Shown piece by piece: positions 45,481-57,849 of a stretch of 64,000 nucleotides of DNA. The DNA comes from Anastatus disparis (lineage: Eukaryota > Arthropoda > Insecta > Hymenoptera > Eupelmidae): positions 1,196,501 through 1,260,500 of the forward strand of contig JAFFSR010000248.1 of assembly GCA_017163975.1 (NCBI GenBank), given 5' to 3'. A model generated the notes under the pieces. It ran no database searches. It had not been told where the DNA came from and worked only from the letters and a program-made list of their open reading frames with translations. The translations under genes and the position numbers were made by a program. The stretch's first letter is position 1. Every line of letters begins with the position of its first letter.

Positions 45481-46850
45481 TCTACCTTATAATTTTTAAT
45501 TTTTTTATATTTAATACTATATTAGAATCTTGAATATATTTGATTTCATTTTCTTATTCATTATATTTAATTTTTGTATTGTGGTTTTATAATATTTCTT
45601 CCTAAACGATGTTTTTAGTATAGACCATTTCGTCTTTAACTTTTCTTGATTTTTCTGTTAACAATATTTTTAATTCTTTTTTATTAGTTGTCCTTGAAAG
45701 TCCCACGCATAAATAATACACTTCTACTTTTTCAAATGATTGACTCTGCGACTTATTAATAGTCATTGCATGAGCAAGTTTTACAGGAAATTGTTTTCCG
45801 GTCATCTGGCATGGCAGTTCATCATTTGCTGATAAGGTCATACGTGGTAAGAATATAGTACTCCCTTTCTTACTTTCTGTTAATATTTGTGCAATAATAG
45901 TAAATTGTTCTATTTTCGTTATTCGGATTGCGTTACAAAGTCCTTCACTCAAATTAACATTTCTTAGAAGCATTACTATAGCTCCTTTTTTTAATTGTAA
46001 TCTACGTGGAAGTAAACCGTTGGGCGTTAAAGAATTTAAAAATTCTGTTGGCGAAATCGCGTCTAAACTTTCGTCATTCACATCTTTTGCAGAGTCAATG
46101 CTCAAGTACTCTATTACTGGTTCATTTATTTTTGATAAAATTTTTTCATTCATTTCTGTTTCATCTACGTTTTTTCGTGCTAATATAATATTTTCGTAAT
46201 AGTCATAATTTTCAATATTTATGTTATGCCCGTAAAATTAGATTGCCCTTTGACAATATTTCTTTTGGAATTTGTATAAATTCATTTCCTTTTTTCATAT
46301 TTTGAATGAAAATTACCAGTTCCTATATTTAGTAACTAATTTTAAAATTTATTATCTGATTCCGATAAATATTTGTTTTCTTTCAAAGACATACATTGAA
46401 AATGTTCCCATAAATAGCTTTTTTGACACAACTTCCTACTATCTGTGTTCTATTTCCATGTTTAACTATATAATGTTTGTCTAAAATCACCTGATATGAT
46501 CAATTTTTTTCCGCCGAACAAGTAATTATTATCACATACATCTTTAAACATGCGATCGACGGCTTCAAAAGCGTATTTTGATGTCATTAGGATTCCATCC
46601 CAGATAACAATCGATATATTTTTCATTTTTTTAACTATTTTGCTGTTTGCACTAATATTATATATTGTGTCTTCAGATATGTTCAACGGTAGTTTAAATG
46701 CTGTCACACTATCTTGTATTAAATCAGCCGCTATACCTGTCCATGATACAACTGAATAGTTGATTTCATGAATTTTTAGATAAGTTATAATTTTAATTAA
46801 TAAGAAGCTTTTACCATTTCCACCTGAACCGCCTATATATATATATATAT

Positions 46851-47378
46851 GGGACATTCCAGGCCAACTGGGAGAGCAAAAAAATAAAAATATTTTCCAT
46901 ATTAAATATATATTTTAAAGTGTCATAACTCCTTATTGGTGGATCTTTCTTACACAATCAAAAATTTATTTTGAAGTTAGTAAAAAATAAAAGAAAATAA
47001 GCCCTTAAAAAGCAATTTTTAAAGTGCCAATCAATGAGTAATTTCAATTAACGTGTAATACATGTCAGAACCACTAAAAAACTTTAGAATTTAAGTCTGT
47101 AAAAAATCATGCTGACTCTCCTCTTCATTTTCAACAAGAAGTATTCTTATGAATTTCTCTCTAAAACATCAGGATTTTTAGAACAAAAATCATAAAGTTG
47201 GGACTTTTCCAAAAATTTTGAAAAATTTTTAAATCTTAAGGATCTATAGCTCTTGATCCTCCCAATCTAGATCATTGGAAATTTTCCTACATATTTTGGG
47301 TAACAAAAAAAATATATTTTCCAAGCTTCAGCTTTCAGCGCTTTTTATTTTTTTAATCTCTTAGTTGGAGTGAAATGT

Positions 47379-47380
<2 letters not shown>
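46851..47380. repeat. MITE inserted next to the Helitron helicase Walker A
   Basis: The left end GGGACATTCCAGGCCAACTG and right end CAGTTGG-like AGTTGGAGTGAAATGTCC are imperfect inverse repeats of about 25 bp. TA microsatellites lie on both sides, so a TA target is likely. Confidence 0.65.

Positions 47381-47440
<60 letters not shown>
47381..47440. repeat. (TA)n microsatellite
   Basis: A TA run following the MITE, inside the Helitron remnant. Confidence 0.85.
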
Positions 47441-50029
47441 TTTCCAGCGCAGTTTGTATTTAATGAATTTATTACTGTATTAAAAATAGCCGCTTAAGCG
47501 TTTGTTCAACTATCAATGATTGACCGAATATTATAAACATTATTTACTGTACTATATTCAATTTCGTTATTTTCAATATAGTATTTTGAAGTAGGTAATT
47601 TAAAGTCACTAAATTGGAATCCGTTATTAGTTGGAATATCATTAATTATGCTTAATGCATATTCTTCACCTTGTTGTTGATTCATTTCTAATATGATTAA
47701 AATAGATTTTATATTTTTCATATAATTCTCGAGCATGAATTGGATTGTGAAATGTACAAATGTAATTAAATAATTGACAAAGAGCTTTTGAAAATAAAGA
47801 TTTACATAATTCTCCTAAACATTGATCCCATTTATTATTTATTTCAACTAAATTTTTAGCTTTTGCTGCTTCAAAGAATGTTGGGTGTGTAATGTCATAA
47901 AAAGTTTCTAAGGTTTCAAAAGATGTTGCATCTTTAACGTGAAGCAGAAGTAATCTTAAAAAGAATGTTTCTCTTTGTTTTGGATTAACTAAGTACATTC
48001 TGGTTAGAATAGATTTTATAGTTTTTATTCTTTTCGTCCATGTTTCATGTATTCGATTAAAAACATTATGTTGTGGTATATTAGAATAAAAGTAATTATG
48101 TATCTCTGGGTCACTTTTATTGAATTCAAACCACGCTGTTAGTGTTGTATTGACATTTTTCTTATCAATTTTATGTTCGAACCCTTCTTTAAAATACAGA
48201 TATTGTTCATTTTTATTATTAACAGCTTATCTATAAATTATATGTGAAAGTTCACTAATATTATTTTCCAATATGCTATGCATAGCTTCTAGCGGGAAAA
48301 CGTATCTTGTGATTATATATTGTTTAATTTCATCATATAACATATTTAAATTATTTGTTTCATCCGTTTCATCATTAGTATTACATTCAGTATTTATTTC
48401 ACTTGCTTTCATTTCTATAAATGCACAGTCATGTCCTTTGAAGGAGTATTTAAATAAGTATTTTATAACTCCTATTGTTGAATATAATTTAATATTAATA
48501 TGACAATTAAACTTAATCAATGAACACGGGTTATAAGGAACAACAAAACTATTGTCTGCCCACTTGTTTTTTGTGTGTAATATCTTATTTTTATCATTTC
48601 TTCGTCGATAAATAGGATAACCATTTGTCATTATTGTAGTTTCATTACATCGTTTCGGAAAATTTTTCGTACACTTTTCTGATTCTGTATCCATACAAGG
48701 TGAGTTTTTATTCTGATCTCCAGAAGGACCATGGTTCATAAATTGCTCAACTATTTTATATAATCTGGGATTCTCATTTTGATTTGAAATTTTAGCCACT
48801 ATAATTTTATCAACGTCATCACTATTGCAAATTTCATCATCTTTACTTTAAAATATTAGCATACGTGCATGAGGTAATCCTCTCTTTTCAAATTCTACTA
48901 TGTATGAATATGCAATGCATTTTTCCAAAATGTTTTTAGTAATTCGCTCTATTAATATTTTTAATTTTTGATAATATACTTTAACAATAATATCTAATCT
49001 ATCTATTACTTCTTTACTTTGTCCTATATTATTTGTGATTTCTTCCCATTTCGGATTGCATGTCATGGTAATGAAAAAATCTGGTTATCAATTTTTTGTA
49101 CTAATGTCATGAAATTAAGAAAATTTTGATGTAAGGAACGCGGACTTTCTGTAAAAGTTGATGGTAATATAGAACATTTCTCAAATTTTCAAACTATCAT
49201 TGATTTCGTTTTTTTATTTTTCGAGAAATCCATTATGCCTTGATAAAGTTCTGTTCTTAAAGAATCTTTTTCTTCTTTATAAAATATAATCTTAAATTTT
49301 TTATTTGAACTCATAAATATAAGTGGATATATAATCATAAGATCTACGTGTTTACTTATATATAGGATTCTTATTGGTTTCCCTGCTTTCGAATAAATAC
49401 ATATGTCTCTTTCAATAAGTAATTCATTTCTTACAAAAACTACTGCTACTTTATCACATTTAGCTTCATTATATCGATGCTTATCGAAGTTATCGTTTCA
49501 TCTTATAAGCATTTTAACATTTCTAGGTATAGTTCTATTTTTAATAAAACGATTATCTCCTTCAATTTCTACTTCGTGCATCGTTTTATAAGCTGCTGCG
49601 TAAGGATTATTTCTCCTAATTATAAAATCTAATGTATTCCATAATTCAATAAAACAATTCAGATCGTTTTCTATGCGGAATTTATTTGCTTCTTCATTAT
49701 CAAAAATGTATATTTGTCCATACTTTCTTGATTAATTTTCATTTGCATTTAATGCATATGTATTATGGTATATTTATCCACAAATACATATGACTTAAGG
49801 ACCTTTATTATTATATGATCTTATGCATTTTTTTTAAATTATTACTCATCATAGAATTTCCCATAAGTAATTTCTTAATCTCTTCAGGGTATTCTGGGTC
49901 TTCTTCTAATGTTATATTTCCTTGTTTGCAACATGATGTAAATTTATTATTGCTTGACATTTCGAATGCAAAATGTCTAGCACTACAAAAATCACAAATG
50001 AAATTCAAATCACCAATATTATTTTCCAT

Positions 50030-51144
50030 GATTTATTTTTCATTATTATTGGTCAATGTATCTTTAGCTATTTGGTAATAATTTATATTATTTTTATTTT
50101 ATTTTGTTTTGAATTTATCTTTGTTTTTTTATAATAATTTCTATTTTTTACTGAAGTAATTGAATTATCATCTTTTTTTTTAATGTTTTTTCATAAGATT
50201 CATTTGAACGTATCAATATTTTTTGTTTGTTTGTCAATTAATATTATTTTCTATTTTCTAAAACTTTATCTTTATTATATTCATAATACGATTTGTTATG
50301 AATGCGTCTATCATAGTTGTGATGTTGTTATGTTAAATTCTTATTTTTGTTTGAGGATTCTTAATTGTTTTTTATGAATTCATTTTGTTTAAAAATTTAA
50401 CTTTTTTGTTGCAATATATTAATAATTTTTAATTTTTTAATTGCAAATATTATTATTTTTTTTAAATTTTCATCCCTCTTGAAATTATTTTCAAGTTTCG
50501 TAATTACATTAATGTTTTGAAAATTAATTTGATTTTCATGTTGCGTTATATTTAAATTTTACAATTTCTCAATCGAAACTTTTGTTAATTTTAATAATTT
50601 TTTATCATTGAATTCATTTTTAAATGTCAGGATTGGTTCTTTTTTAATATCATTTTTAGATTCTTCAATGTTATTGTATTTAATTTTTTTACAATTACTT
50701 TTTGAAATTTTTTCTTTAGTTTTTTCATATTTTCTTTTATCACTGTTTTGGTAAATTTTCTTTAGATAAGTTTTTGGTTTATAATTTTTTGCCTCTAGAC
50801 ATTTTATGTTATCTAATAATAATTGCTGTCGTGCCAATTCTTGTAACTTTTTTTCTTCAAGATATTAAAAATTTAATTTCATCTTTAACAATTCCTTGTG
50901 ATGGACAATTTGCTGATTTCTGGATATCGCTTTATAATTGATATTAGTATAATTGTTCTTTACTAATTGAAATATGACAATTAAATTTGTTTTATACATA
51001 GTTAGCAAATGTCCACGCATTTTTTCGATGTCAAATTCTATAAATATTTTTATCTTCTTATTTCATGAATTTCATAAATACAATGCAAAAAAACTCTCCC
51101 TGTTACAGTTTGCTTTAATGATTGTAATATTGTTCATTATTTTG
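50030..51144 (-). pseudogene. Probable N-terminal extension of the minus-strand Helitron
   Basis: A Lys-rich open segment (50837-50559, ARQQLLLDNIKCLEAKNYKP) lies upstream of the Cys-rich domain. It resembles the basic, poorly conserved N-terminal tails of insect Helitron proteins. The rest is AT-rich without a supported frame. Boundary uncertain. Confidence 0.4.
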
Positions 51145-51148
51145 TTAA

Positions 51149-52040
51149 GGGTAGGTTCTCATCAAGCACGACCAAAAAATCGATTTTTTTTTCTTTAAAA
51201 GTTGGTAAATGTCTCGTAGAATACGCTCGTGAAACCCGCTTTGCCGAATTCAATTTATTTTTAAAGTTATAGTAAAAAAACCTAAGTCGTCTTTTTACGC
51301 AAAAATCCAATTTATGCTGAGTTAAATATGTCCGATGCCGCAAGATTAGCTGCACAATAAAAGAAAGCTGAACGAGCAAGTGAATCAGAGTTATATGAGA
51401 CTGAGGAAGGCTTAATGTATGGGGCTGGTATCGCTGATTAGCCCAGAGGTACGTTATTTTGTCATTAAGCCAAAAAAATCGCGTACTAGAACTTTAAACG
51501 CGTTTTTCTCTAAACCATGTTTTTTGAGACGGGCGGCAAGATATCTCAAAAACTATTATAGATATCGAGATTAATTTTTTTTTCATTTTGAAGGTAATTA
51601 AATTTGCTGGATCTTGAACTAAAATAATTATTTCACAATGATTATTTTTATTGTCATTGTCCTTTTTAAAGCAAAAATAAGTGCAAAAAAATTTTTTTTC
51701 TGCAAGTCCGACATTTTGTTAATTTTCAAATTTTTTCGTGATTTTAGTTCAAGATCTAGCAAATGTCTTCTAGTTTATAACAAACTTTGATTTTTTGATT
51801 TCAGACGAAAATTGGATGAGTTACTTTGCCGCCCGTGGAGGTGTCTTTTTTTCGATGACTAGTTTTCAATGCACATAACTAATAAACTATTCGGTATCTT
51901 TGTTCAAAAAATTTTTTTAAAGTAGTTAATAACATACTTAATAAGTACCAAAAAACTTGACTACTTTATTTATTTCCTTTCATGAGAAAAGAAATCGCGA
52001 AAATCACGTAATTTTTGGGTTGCTAGATGAGAACCTCCCC
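51149..52040. repeat. TTAA-flanked 892-bp MITE
   Basis: GGGTAGGTTCTCATCAAGCA at the left and its imperfect complement (TGCTAGATGAGAACCTCCCC) at the right give TIRs of about 35 bp. TTAA lies on both sides (51145-51148 and 52041-52044). No ORF. Confidence 0.75.
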
Positions 52041-52044
52041 TTAA

Positions 52045-53400
52045 CAATGAAAGTATATGGAGACTAAAATTATTATTTCGTGGAGATTATGATAATAATC
52101 ATTTTGATAGAATTGATTTATATAATGCTAATTTTAAATCAGAATAAAACAAAATAGAAAATGTAAACAATTATAAAAAACGTAAATTTTTTTTATAACG
52201 ATGTATTACACATAAAAAATAAAAAAATTGCAAATCATGAAAATATTAATTCAACTATACAAAATAATACTAATAAAAAATTTGTTATCAACGAAAATAT
52301 ATTAAAAAGAAAAACTAAAGAAGAATTTATTATAAATAAAAAAATCAAAGTAACTAAATCAGCAGATAATATAGAAATAATAACAAAAAAAAAATCACTT
52401 AATATCTGATGTTGGTGAAATGGATTTTAAATGTTCCCATTGTTCTGCAGTATTTTGAAAAAAAGAAAAAAATCTCCTTGTTGCCACAAAGGAAAAATTA
52501 AATTATCACTATTGAGTTTATATAATGATACATTAAAAGAATAAATCTTATATAAAAATGTTTTTAGACATTTAATTAGTTATTACAATAACCTATTTTG
52601 TTTTGCTACTTTTAGTGCTAATATAATTTATGAGAAACAAAAAGCAATTTATAATTCAAAACTTTAAGGCAAAGTACATCATTTTGTCCCTAAAACTTTA
52701 ATACCAAATAATAATCAAGAACCCTGTTGTGGCCAATCTTATATTTATGATAATAACACTGCAATTGAAAAAAAATTAAAAACTAATGAAAATTTAATAA
52801 AAGATAATTTGGAAATATTAACAAAAGTATTTAATAATAATTTTATGCTAAATATTATAAACATTTACATCAATTAACAAATGTAGAAAATTTACCGAAT
52901 TATAAATTATATTTTATCAGAAAAAATGATAAACAAAAGCATTGTTACAATAAACCATTGACATCTGAATGTGGGGCTATAATAGTATCACAATCTAAAA
53001 TTTTAGAAGATTATGATTTATGCATTTATTCTGAAAATACAATAGAAAATGAACCAAATCATGTTTATTTAAGTAAATTATCTCAACATATAGATTTGTT
53101 AGTTTTTCCGATTCTTTTCCCATCCAGGGACTTAGAAGGTTAGAGTATTGGTCATACTCAAAGTCCTGAATCTTTAGAAAATTTAAGGATGTTACAACAT
53201 TATTCATATAGATTGATTTATAGGCCAGATTCTATTAATTTTAATCCTTAATTATATAATATGGACTATTAACGCAACAATATTTTCGACATGTTGCAAT
53301 TCAAATTGAAAATAATAGAATAAATTTTCTAAGAAACAATCAAAGACATGTAACGTCAAATATTAAGATATAGCAAGATTGGATAGACTAAATTTAATAT
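52045..53400 (+). pseudogene. Second Helitron protein fragment, plus strand
   Basis: Recognisable in order are a Cys motif (EMDFKCSHCSAVF then SPCCHKGKIKLSLLSLYND, about 52425-52545) and a hydrophobic-aromatic block with YYNNLFCFATFSANI (about 52580). GQSYIYDNNTAIEKKL (about 52735), the stretch around LSQHIDLLVFPILFPS (53080-53130) and YRLIYRPDSINFNP (53215) follow. These fit the N-terminal Helitron_like_N region. It stops before the Rep HUH motif. It differs in sequence from the minus-strand copy, so it is a different family rather than an inverted duplicate. Confidence 0.7.
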
Positions 53401-54060
53401 TTAATTTTCGTTTTATTAATTGATCTTACCTTTCTATTTTCTTATTAAAATATATGTATGTATATATTATTCTTTAAACAATTATTTACGAATAAGCAGC
53501 AAAAAAATATTGAATCTCAATAAACGTTACCAATCGTTCCTTCTTCTTTGTAAAGTTATTATACTCGCCGACTTTACGACTCAGCAATGTCCAGAGGGTT
53601 CGTGGATTTGATGTTACATAAAAATTCTTTTATTTTATATATTGGACATAACAGATTAGCGTGCAAATTTACACTTAATATACGACCCACATAAAATTGA
53701 CATAAGATGGTTTGTGGAATAAATAACACTATCTTTTTGTTTGAGTTGGTCATGTATCTGACATCTTTTGTAACTTATTCTCATTTATTTTAGATTTGAT
53801 ACAAAGTTTTGTTGTTGAATAAATAAAAAACAAATTCTTAGATAATCATATGTTGAATATTTACATAATTTAAATTTACTTTAACGATATTAAATAAAAA
53901 ATCTCACAAGAAAAAATAATATGTTTGAAAATTTTAATTTAACTAAAAAAAATGAAACATAAAAATGATTAAATTGAATTTTATAAGAAAAAAAAATCTT
54001 TCAATTATGAAAAAAAGACGAATCTCGATTTTCTTTGGCTTTTCTTACAGTGGTAAAATA
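53401..54060. other. AT-rich stretch, nothing recognised
   Basis: No gene, RNA or repeat structure supported. Confidence 0.5.
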
Positions 54061-54099
54061 TATATATATATATCTACCTATATTATGTAGTCAATTCGT

Positions 54100-54190
54100 T
54101 GGAGCACCCGCTGTATCCCCCTCCATCCCGCTCCATTCCGCTCCAAGTTGCTCCACTACCCTCTCTCCAGCTCCATACTCCCTTCAGTAT
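54100..54190. repeat. Short CTCCA-rich tandem repeat
   Basis: CCGCTCCA/TTGCTCCA units recur several times next to the TA tract at 54056-54076. Confidence 0.55.
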
Positions 54191-54364
54191 CCCCTCCTAA
54201 AACCAGATGAAATTCATGTTTTTTTTGCATTATTTTTCAATATAAAAAGTATTAACATTTTCACTAAAAAATTTAAAATTACCATAAATTTTATATTTTA
54301 AAATTATTGTAGTAGATAAGCTATAGGCATACCCGATCAGGTTCATTCTGGATCACCCCCTCTC

Positions 54365-54735
54365 TCCTCAAAGTGATCAAAAACCTAATGTGTGTATAAG
54401 CCCATAAGAGTATCCCCTTCTTCGAGTGATTTTTTAAATTTCGGTTTTTATTTACGCCCACCCTTCCCTACTCCATGTGATCGAGAATCCGATGTGTGTA
54501 TAAGCCCATAAGAGTATCCCCTTCTTAGTGCGATTTTTTGAATTTCAGTTTTTATTTACGCCCACCCTTCCCTACTCCATGTGATCGAGAATCTGACATG
54601 TGTACAAGCACATAAGAGTAGCCCCTTCTCCGTGTGATTTTTTGAATTTCAGTATTTTTGTTCACGCCCACCCTTCCCTACTCCATGTGATTTAGAATCC
54701 AGTATGTGTATAAACCCATAAGAGTTACCTTTTTT
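54365..54735. repeat. ~104-bp tandem repeat, ~3.7 copies
   Basis: The landmark CCCATAAGAGTATCCCCTTC recurs at 54401, 54505 and 54609 (spacing 104) and near 54715. Each copy contains CGCCCACCCTTCCCTACTCC. Confidence 0.9.
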
Positions 54736-54799
54736 TGTTTGATTTGTAGGTGGCCCCATACGGTAGGGAGTCCCAAGATGTTTTTTTTCTTTTGAAAGA

Positions 54800-55784
54800 T
54801 TAATGTTTACGATTGCATGTTTTTCTTTTTTTTATCTCTATGACTTTTTTTCTTTAAGCCACCTTCTTTTGATCGATAGATATTTTTCCTTTGGTCAAGG
54901 AATATTTTTCCTTATCTTTTACAGATAAGAGTTCTCTTTTTTTTAAAACAAGATGAAAAAAGATAGCTGACCCTTATAATAAATTTTTTTCTCAAAAAAG
55001 ATTTTCTTTCAAAAAGATAAAGACAGTATTATATCTTAAAGGTTACATGATTCATTATTTTCATGCACCTGCGACTCAAAAAAGAACACACACAGTGTAC
55101 TGCATTAAGAGAAAGGACATTCTTTTTCTTCTCTCCTAAAAGCAGGTAAATTTTTGTGCAACGTTCAAGAAAACGCATAGTTGGCAGCGCTACAAAAAAA
55201 GACTTTCCATCCTCCGAAAAACTTAACGTTTGCTGGTGACCCTTTCGCTTTCGCTTCCCCGCAGCGCCACTTAGTCGGCGCAGTCAGAGTGCTGAAAACG
55301 GACTCTGATTGCTCCGATAATCTTAATGCAATCGGCGCTTTACGCAACGCTGAAGGATACATGCGGCGCCCAATGTCTTTGAGTGGAGGTTTACACAGAA
55401 AACTCTCGGTCTCGTCATTGTTTTACCACTGCATGTTTTTTTCTTTTTCATCTCTATGACAGTTTCTTTAACCCACATGCTTCTGATCGATGGATATTTT
55501 CCCTTTGGTCACTTTTACATTACTTTACTATTCAAAATCACTTTCTGATTGCTCCGATAATCTTAATGCAATCGGCGCTTTACGCAACGCTGAAAGATAC
55601 ATGCGGCGCCTAATGTCTTTGAGTGCAGGTATACACAGAAAACTCTCGGTCTCGTCATTGTTTTACCACTGCATGTTTTTTTCTTTTTCATCTTTATGAC
55701 AGTTTCTTTAACCCACATGCTTCTGATCGATAGAGATTTTCACTTTGGTCACTTTCACATTACTTTAGTATTTAAAGTCACTTG
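54800..55784. repeat. ~240-bp tandem duplication, with an older third copy
   Basis: 55305-55544 and 55545-55784 are adjacent near-identical copies (both start TCTGATTGCTCCGATAATCT). A diverged part of the same unit lies at about 54815-54910 (CATGTTTTTCTTTTT ... GATCGATAGATATTTT). Short frames inside (such as 55181-55459) repeat with the unit and are not convincing genes. The position left of the polymerase cluster fits a terminal region of that element, but no right end is in view. Confidence 0.8.
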
Positions 55785-56246
55785 TTTTCATTTTGTTGGA
55801 AAGAGACCTTTTTTTTTCCTTTGCGTAAAAATATGTTTTCTTTTACTGAGAAAAGAAACCTTTTTTTTTGGTTATCATGTTTATAATCTTACGATCTTTT
55901 TTCTTCCAAAATATCTATTTCTTTAAAAATTGAAACTCTTATTGTGCCCATTCTAGACCCATGTATTAAGTTAAAATAAGATAATTGGTGAATTTTTTTC
56001 TTTTCAGAAAAGGTTTTCTTGGCAGGCTTATATTTTTGAAAGTCACCTGTTATCTTATTTTATCTTTTTTTTTTGAGAAAAAAGGTCTTTTACTCTTTTC
56101 CTAAAACGATATATCGGTCATTTAATTTTGAAAACGAAGCCCTTTGCGAATGCATTCTTTTTAGATAGAAGAGAGGGCGTGGAAAATACTCGGAGGATTG
56201 TCAAAAAATTTTTTCCGCAGGTAGGTACTTTTTGTAAATTTTTTTG
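55785..56246. other. T-rich stretch upstream of the Ser/Pro-rich gene
   Basis: Non-coding, with many T runs. It leads to the promoter at 56247. Confidence 0.5.
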
Positions 56247-56284
56247 TATAAATACTGTGGTGCATGCAATGTTCAGTATTCAGT
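56247..56284 (+). promoter_or_regulatory. TATA plus TCAGT initiator promoter
   Basis: TATAAATA at 56247-56254 is followed by two TCAGT initiators (56273-56277 and 56280-56284), the first placing the start about 28 bp downstream. This is the classic arthropod core promoter. The spliced gene starting at 56483 lies about 200 bp downstream. Confidence 0.7.
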
Positions 56285-56482
56285 CTCTCAAGCTTCCTAA
56301 AGCAAGATTGAAAAATTTAAGTTTCGATTTTAATCGTATTTAAAAAAATAAAAAAAGGCAATCGGAAAAAAAACCAAGAAAACAAAACTAGTGCGAGCCT
56401 CAAAATGATGAGGGATAGAATCCAATGGATAATAAGGAACGGGTCGTTGATCTTGTTGATGCTAGATCACGTAACATAGGCG

Positions 56483-57464
56483 ATGGATGCAATATCATCA
56501 TGTAAGTAACATTTGATAATTTTTTTTCTTTTTTTATAATTAATAGTTTTTTCATATATTTTTTTCAATAATTTATTATTTTTGTTTTCTTTTTTAGTGC
56601 CACCGATGCCGCAGTCTGCTTCAATGCAGCAATTATATCAAGGATTTGAAAATATGGAAACACCGAGGGCAAGTCCGAAGCGGTCGAAAAAAAGATCATC
56701 GAGCTCGAATTCCAGTTCGAACACCAGTGGAACTTCATCAAGTTGCTCTTCGTGCAAAGCAACACCCAAGAAAGTTCCCAAAGTCAACAACGAGGATGTA
56801 AGAACTCCTCTTCGAGAGAACTCGCCGCAACCAGGGTCCTCGGGTACAAGTAAGTTAAAAAAACAAAAAATATTTCATTAAAATATAAAAAAGAAAGAAG
56901 ATTAAAATATTTATTTTTTCTGTTTCAGCATCACAACTTCGGGAGAACTCGCCGCAACCAGGGCCCTCGGGTCTTCATACAAGTAAGTTAAAAAACAAAA
57001 AAATATTTTATTAAAAAAGAAAGAAGATTAAAATATTTATTTTTTCTGTTTCAGCATCACAACTTCGGGAGAACTCGCCGCAACCAGGGCCCTCGGGTCT
57101 TCATACGAGTAAGTTTTAAAAAAAACAAAAAATATTTCATTAAAAAAAATAAAAAAAAGAAAAAAGTTTAAAATTTTAATTTTTTTTTGAAAATAATAAT
57201 TTTATCTAAATAACTAATTAATTTTATTTTCCTTTTTCAGAGATGAATGGCAGCGCTACTATCCAGGAGAATAGACCTCCTCCTGCAAGACGAATCTTGC
57301 AGCTTAAAAATTCAGGAAAAAAAATTATGATGAACGAAAGGCTTCCTAAGTCTAACCAGGAGGATGAGAATGCCAGATTCCCTAAATCAACGCAGGAGGA
57401 TGAGGGAACAGTTTCGTCATGCAGTGGTCCCGTCATGACAGAAGATATCACATGGCTTGATTAA
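56483..57464 (+). CDS. Spliced Ser/Pro-rich protein with duplicated 54-bp exons (200 aa)
   Basis: Five coding exons with consensus GTAAGT donors and pyrimidine-AG acceptors: 56483-56501, 56598-56849, 56929-56982, 57055-57108 and 57241-57464. I chose the ATG at 56483 because only it keeps phase into exon 2. Exons 3 and 4 are 54 bp, nearly identical, and phase-symmetric. Each adds SQLRENSPQPGPSGLHT, and exon 2 ends with a related RENSPQPGSSG. The product starts with a short helix (MQQLYQGFENME), then a basic Ser-rich run (KRSKKRSSSSNSSSN), the repeats, and an acidic tail with two related elements (SNQEDENARFP and STQEDEGTVSS). It has no membrane segment and is probably a disordered nuclear or virion-associated protein. 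I do not recognise the family. An AATAAA lies at about 57480. Confidence 0.7.
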
Positions 57465-57478
57465 AAAATTGTATTGAA

Positions 57479-57485
57479 AAATAAA
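57479..57485 (+). terminator. Polyadenylation signal
   Basis: AATAAA lies about 16 bp after the stop codon of the Ser/Pro-rich gene. A second CAATAAAA lies near 57575. Confidence 0.6.
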
Positions 57486-57849
57486 TTTTATGTATATGTA
57501 TTTTTTATGTAAATGTAAAAAAGAATTTTTCGTAACTGGCGGAAAAATATGTATATATAATAAAAATTTTAATTCAATAAAAAAAAAAAAATAATAATAG
57601 TTCATAAAATCTTATACTTGCTTATTTCATGAGCCTTCCTGTAATGTAAACTATTTTATAAAAAAAATTTTTTCACTTAAATAAATTATTATAATTAAAA
57701 ATAGTAGTTGGTTTGGGAATATTAAATGAGATTTTAATAATCATTGATAAAATTTTTATTTTTAAAATCACATACAATTATTTTTTCATTTTAGAAATCC
57801 AATTATTATAGTATTTTAATAAGATAATAATAAAAAAATTTTTTTAATT

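Larger units (their letters stand above)
45602..50029 (-). pseudogene. Helitron RepHel remnant, minus strand
   Basis: Read right to left. A Cys-rich N-terminal domain (CDFCSARHFAFEMSS ... CCKQGNITL, 50029-49811) comes first. A GQIYIFDNEEANKFRI region (49730-49300) follows, then the Rep domain with TCNPKWEEI and EFEKRGLPHARML (49066-48848), and linkers (48799-47506). Next is a PIF1-type helicase with a Walker A GGSGGNGKS (46825) and a Walker B site reading VIWDG instead of DE. Last is the helicase C-terminus (46153-45602) with LAHAMTINKSQSQSFEKVEV. The HUH motif expected as HAH reads HAR. Many stops and frameshifts, plus the MITE at 46851-47380 just upstream of Walker A, make it inactive. Confidence 0.85.

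Noticed and set aside
55181..55699. Repeated 70-90-codon ORFs in the 240-bp duplication
   Set aside because: Same frame copied with the repeat, no domain, and overlapping frames on both strands are equally open.
56128..56343. 71-codon ORF over the promoter
   Set aside because: It overlaps the TATA/TCAGT promoter of the spliced gene and has no recognisable features.
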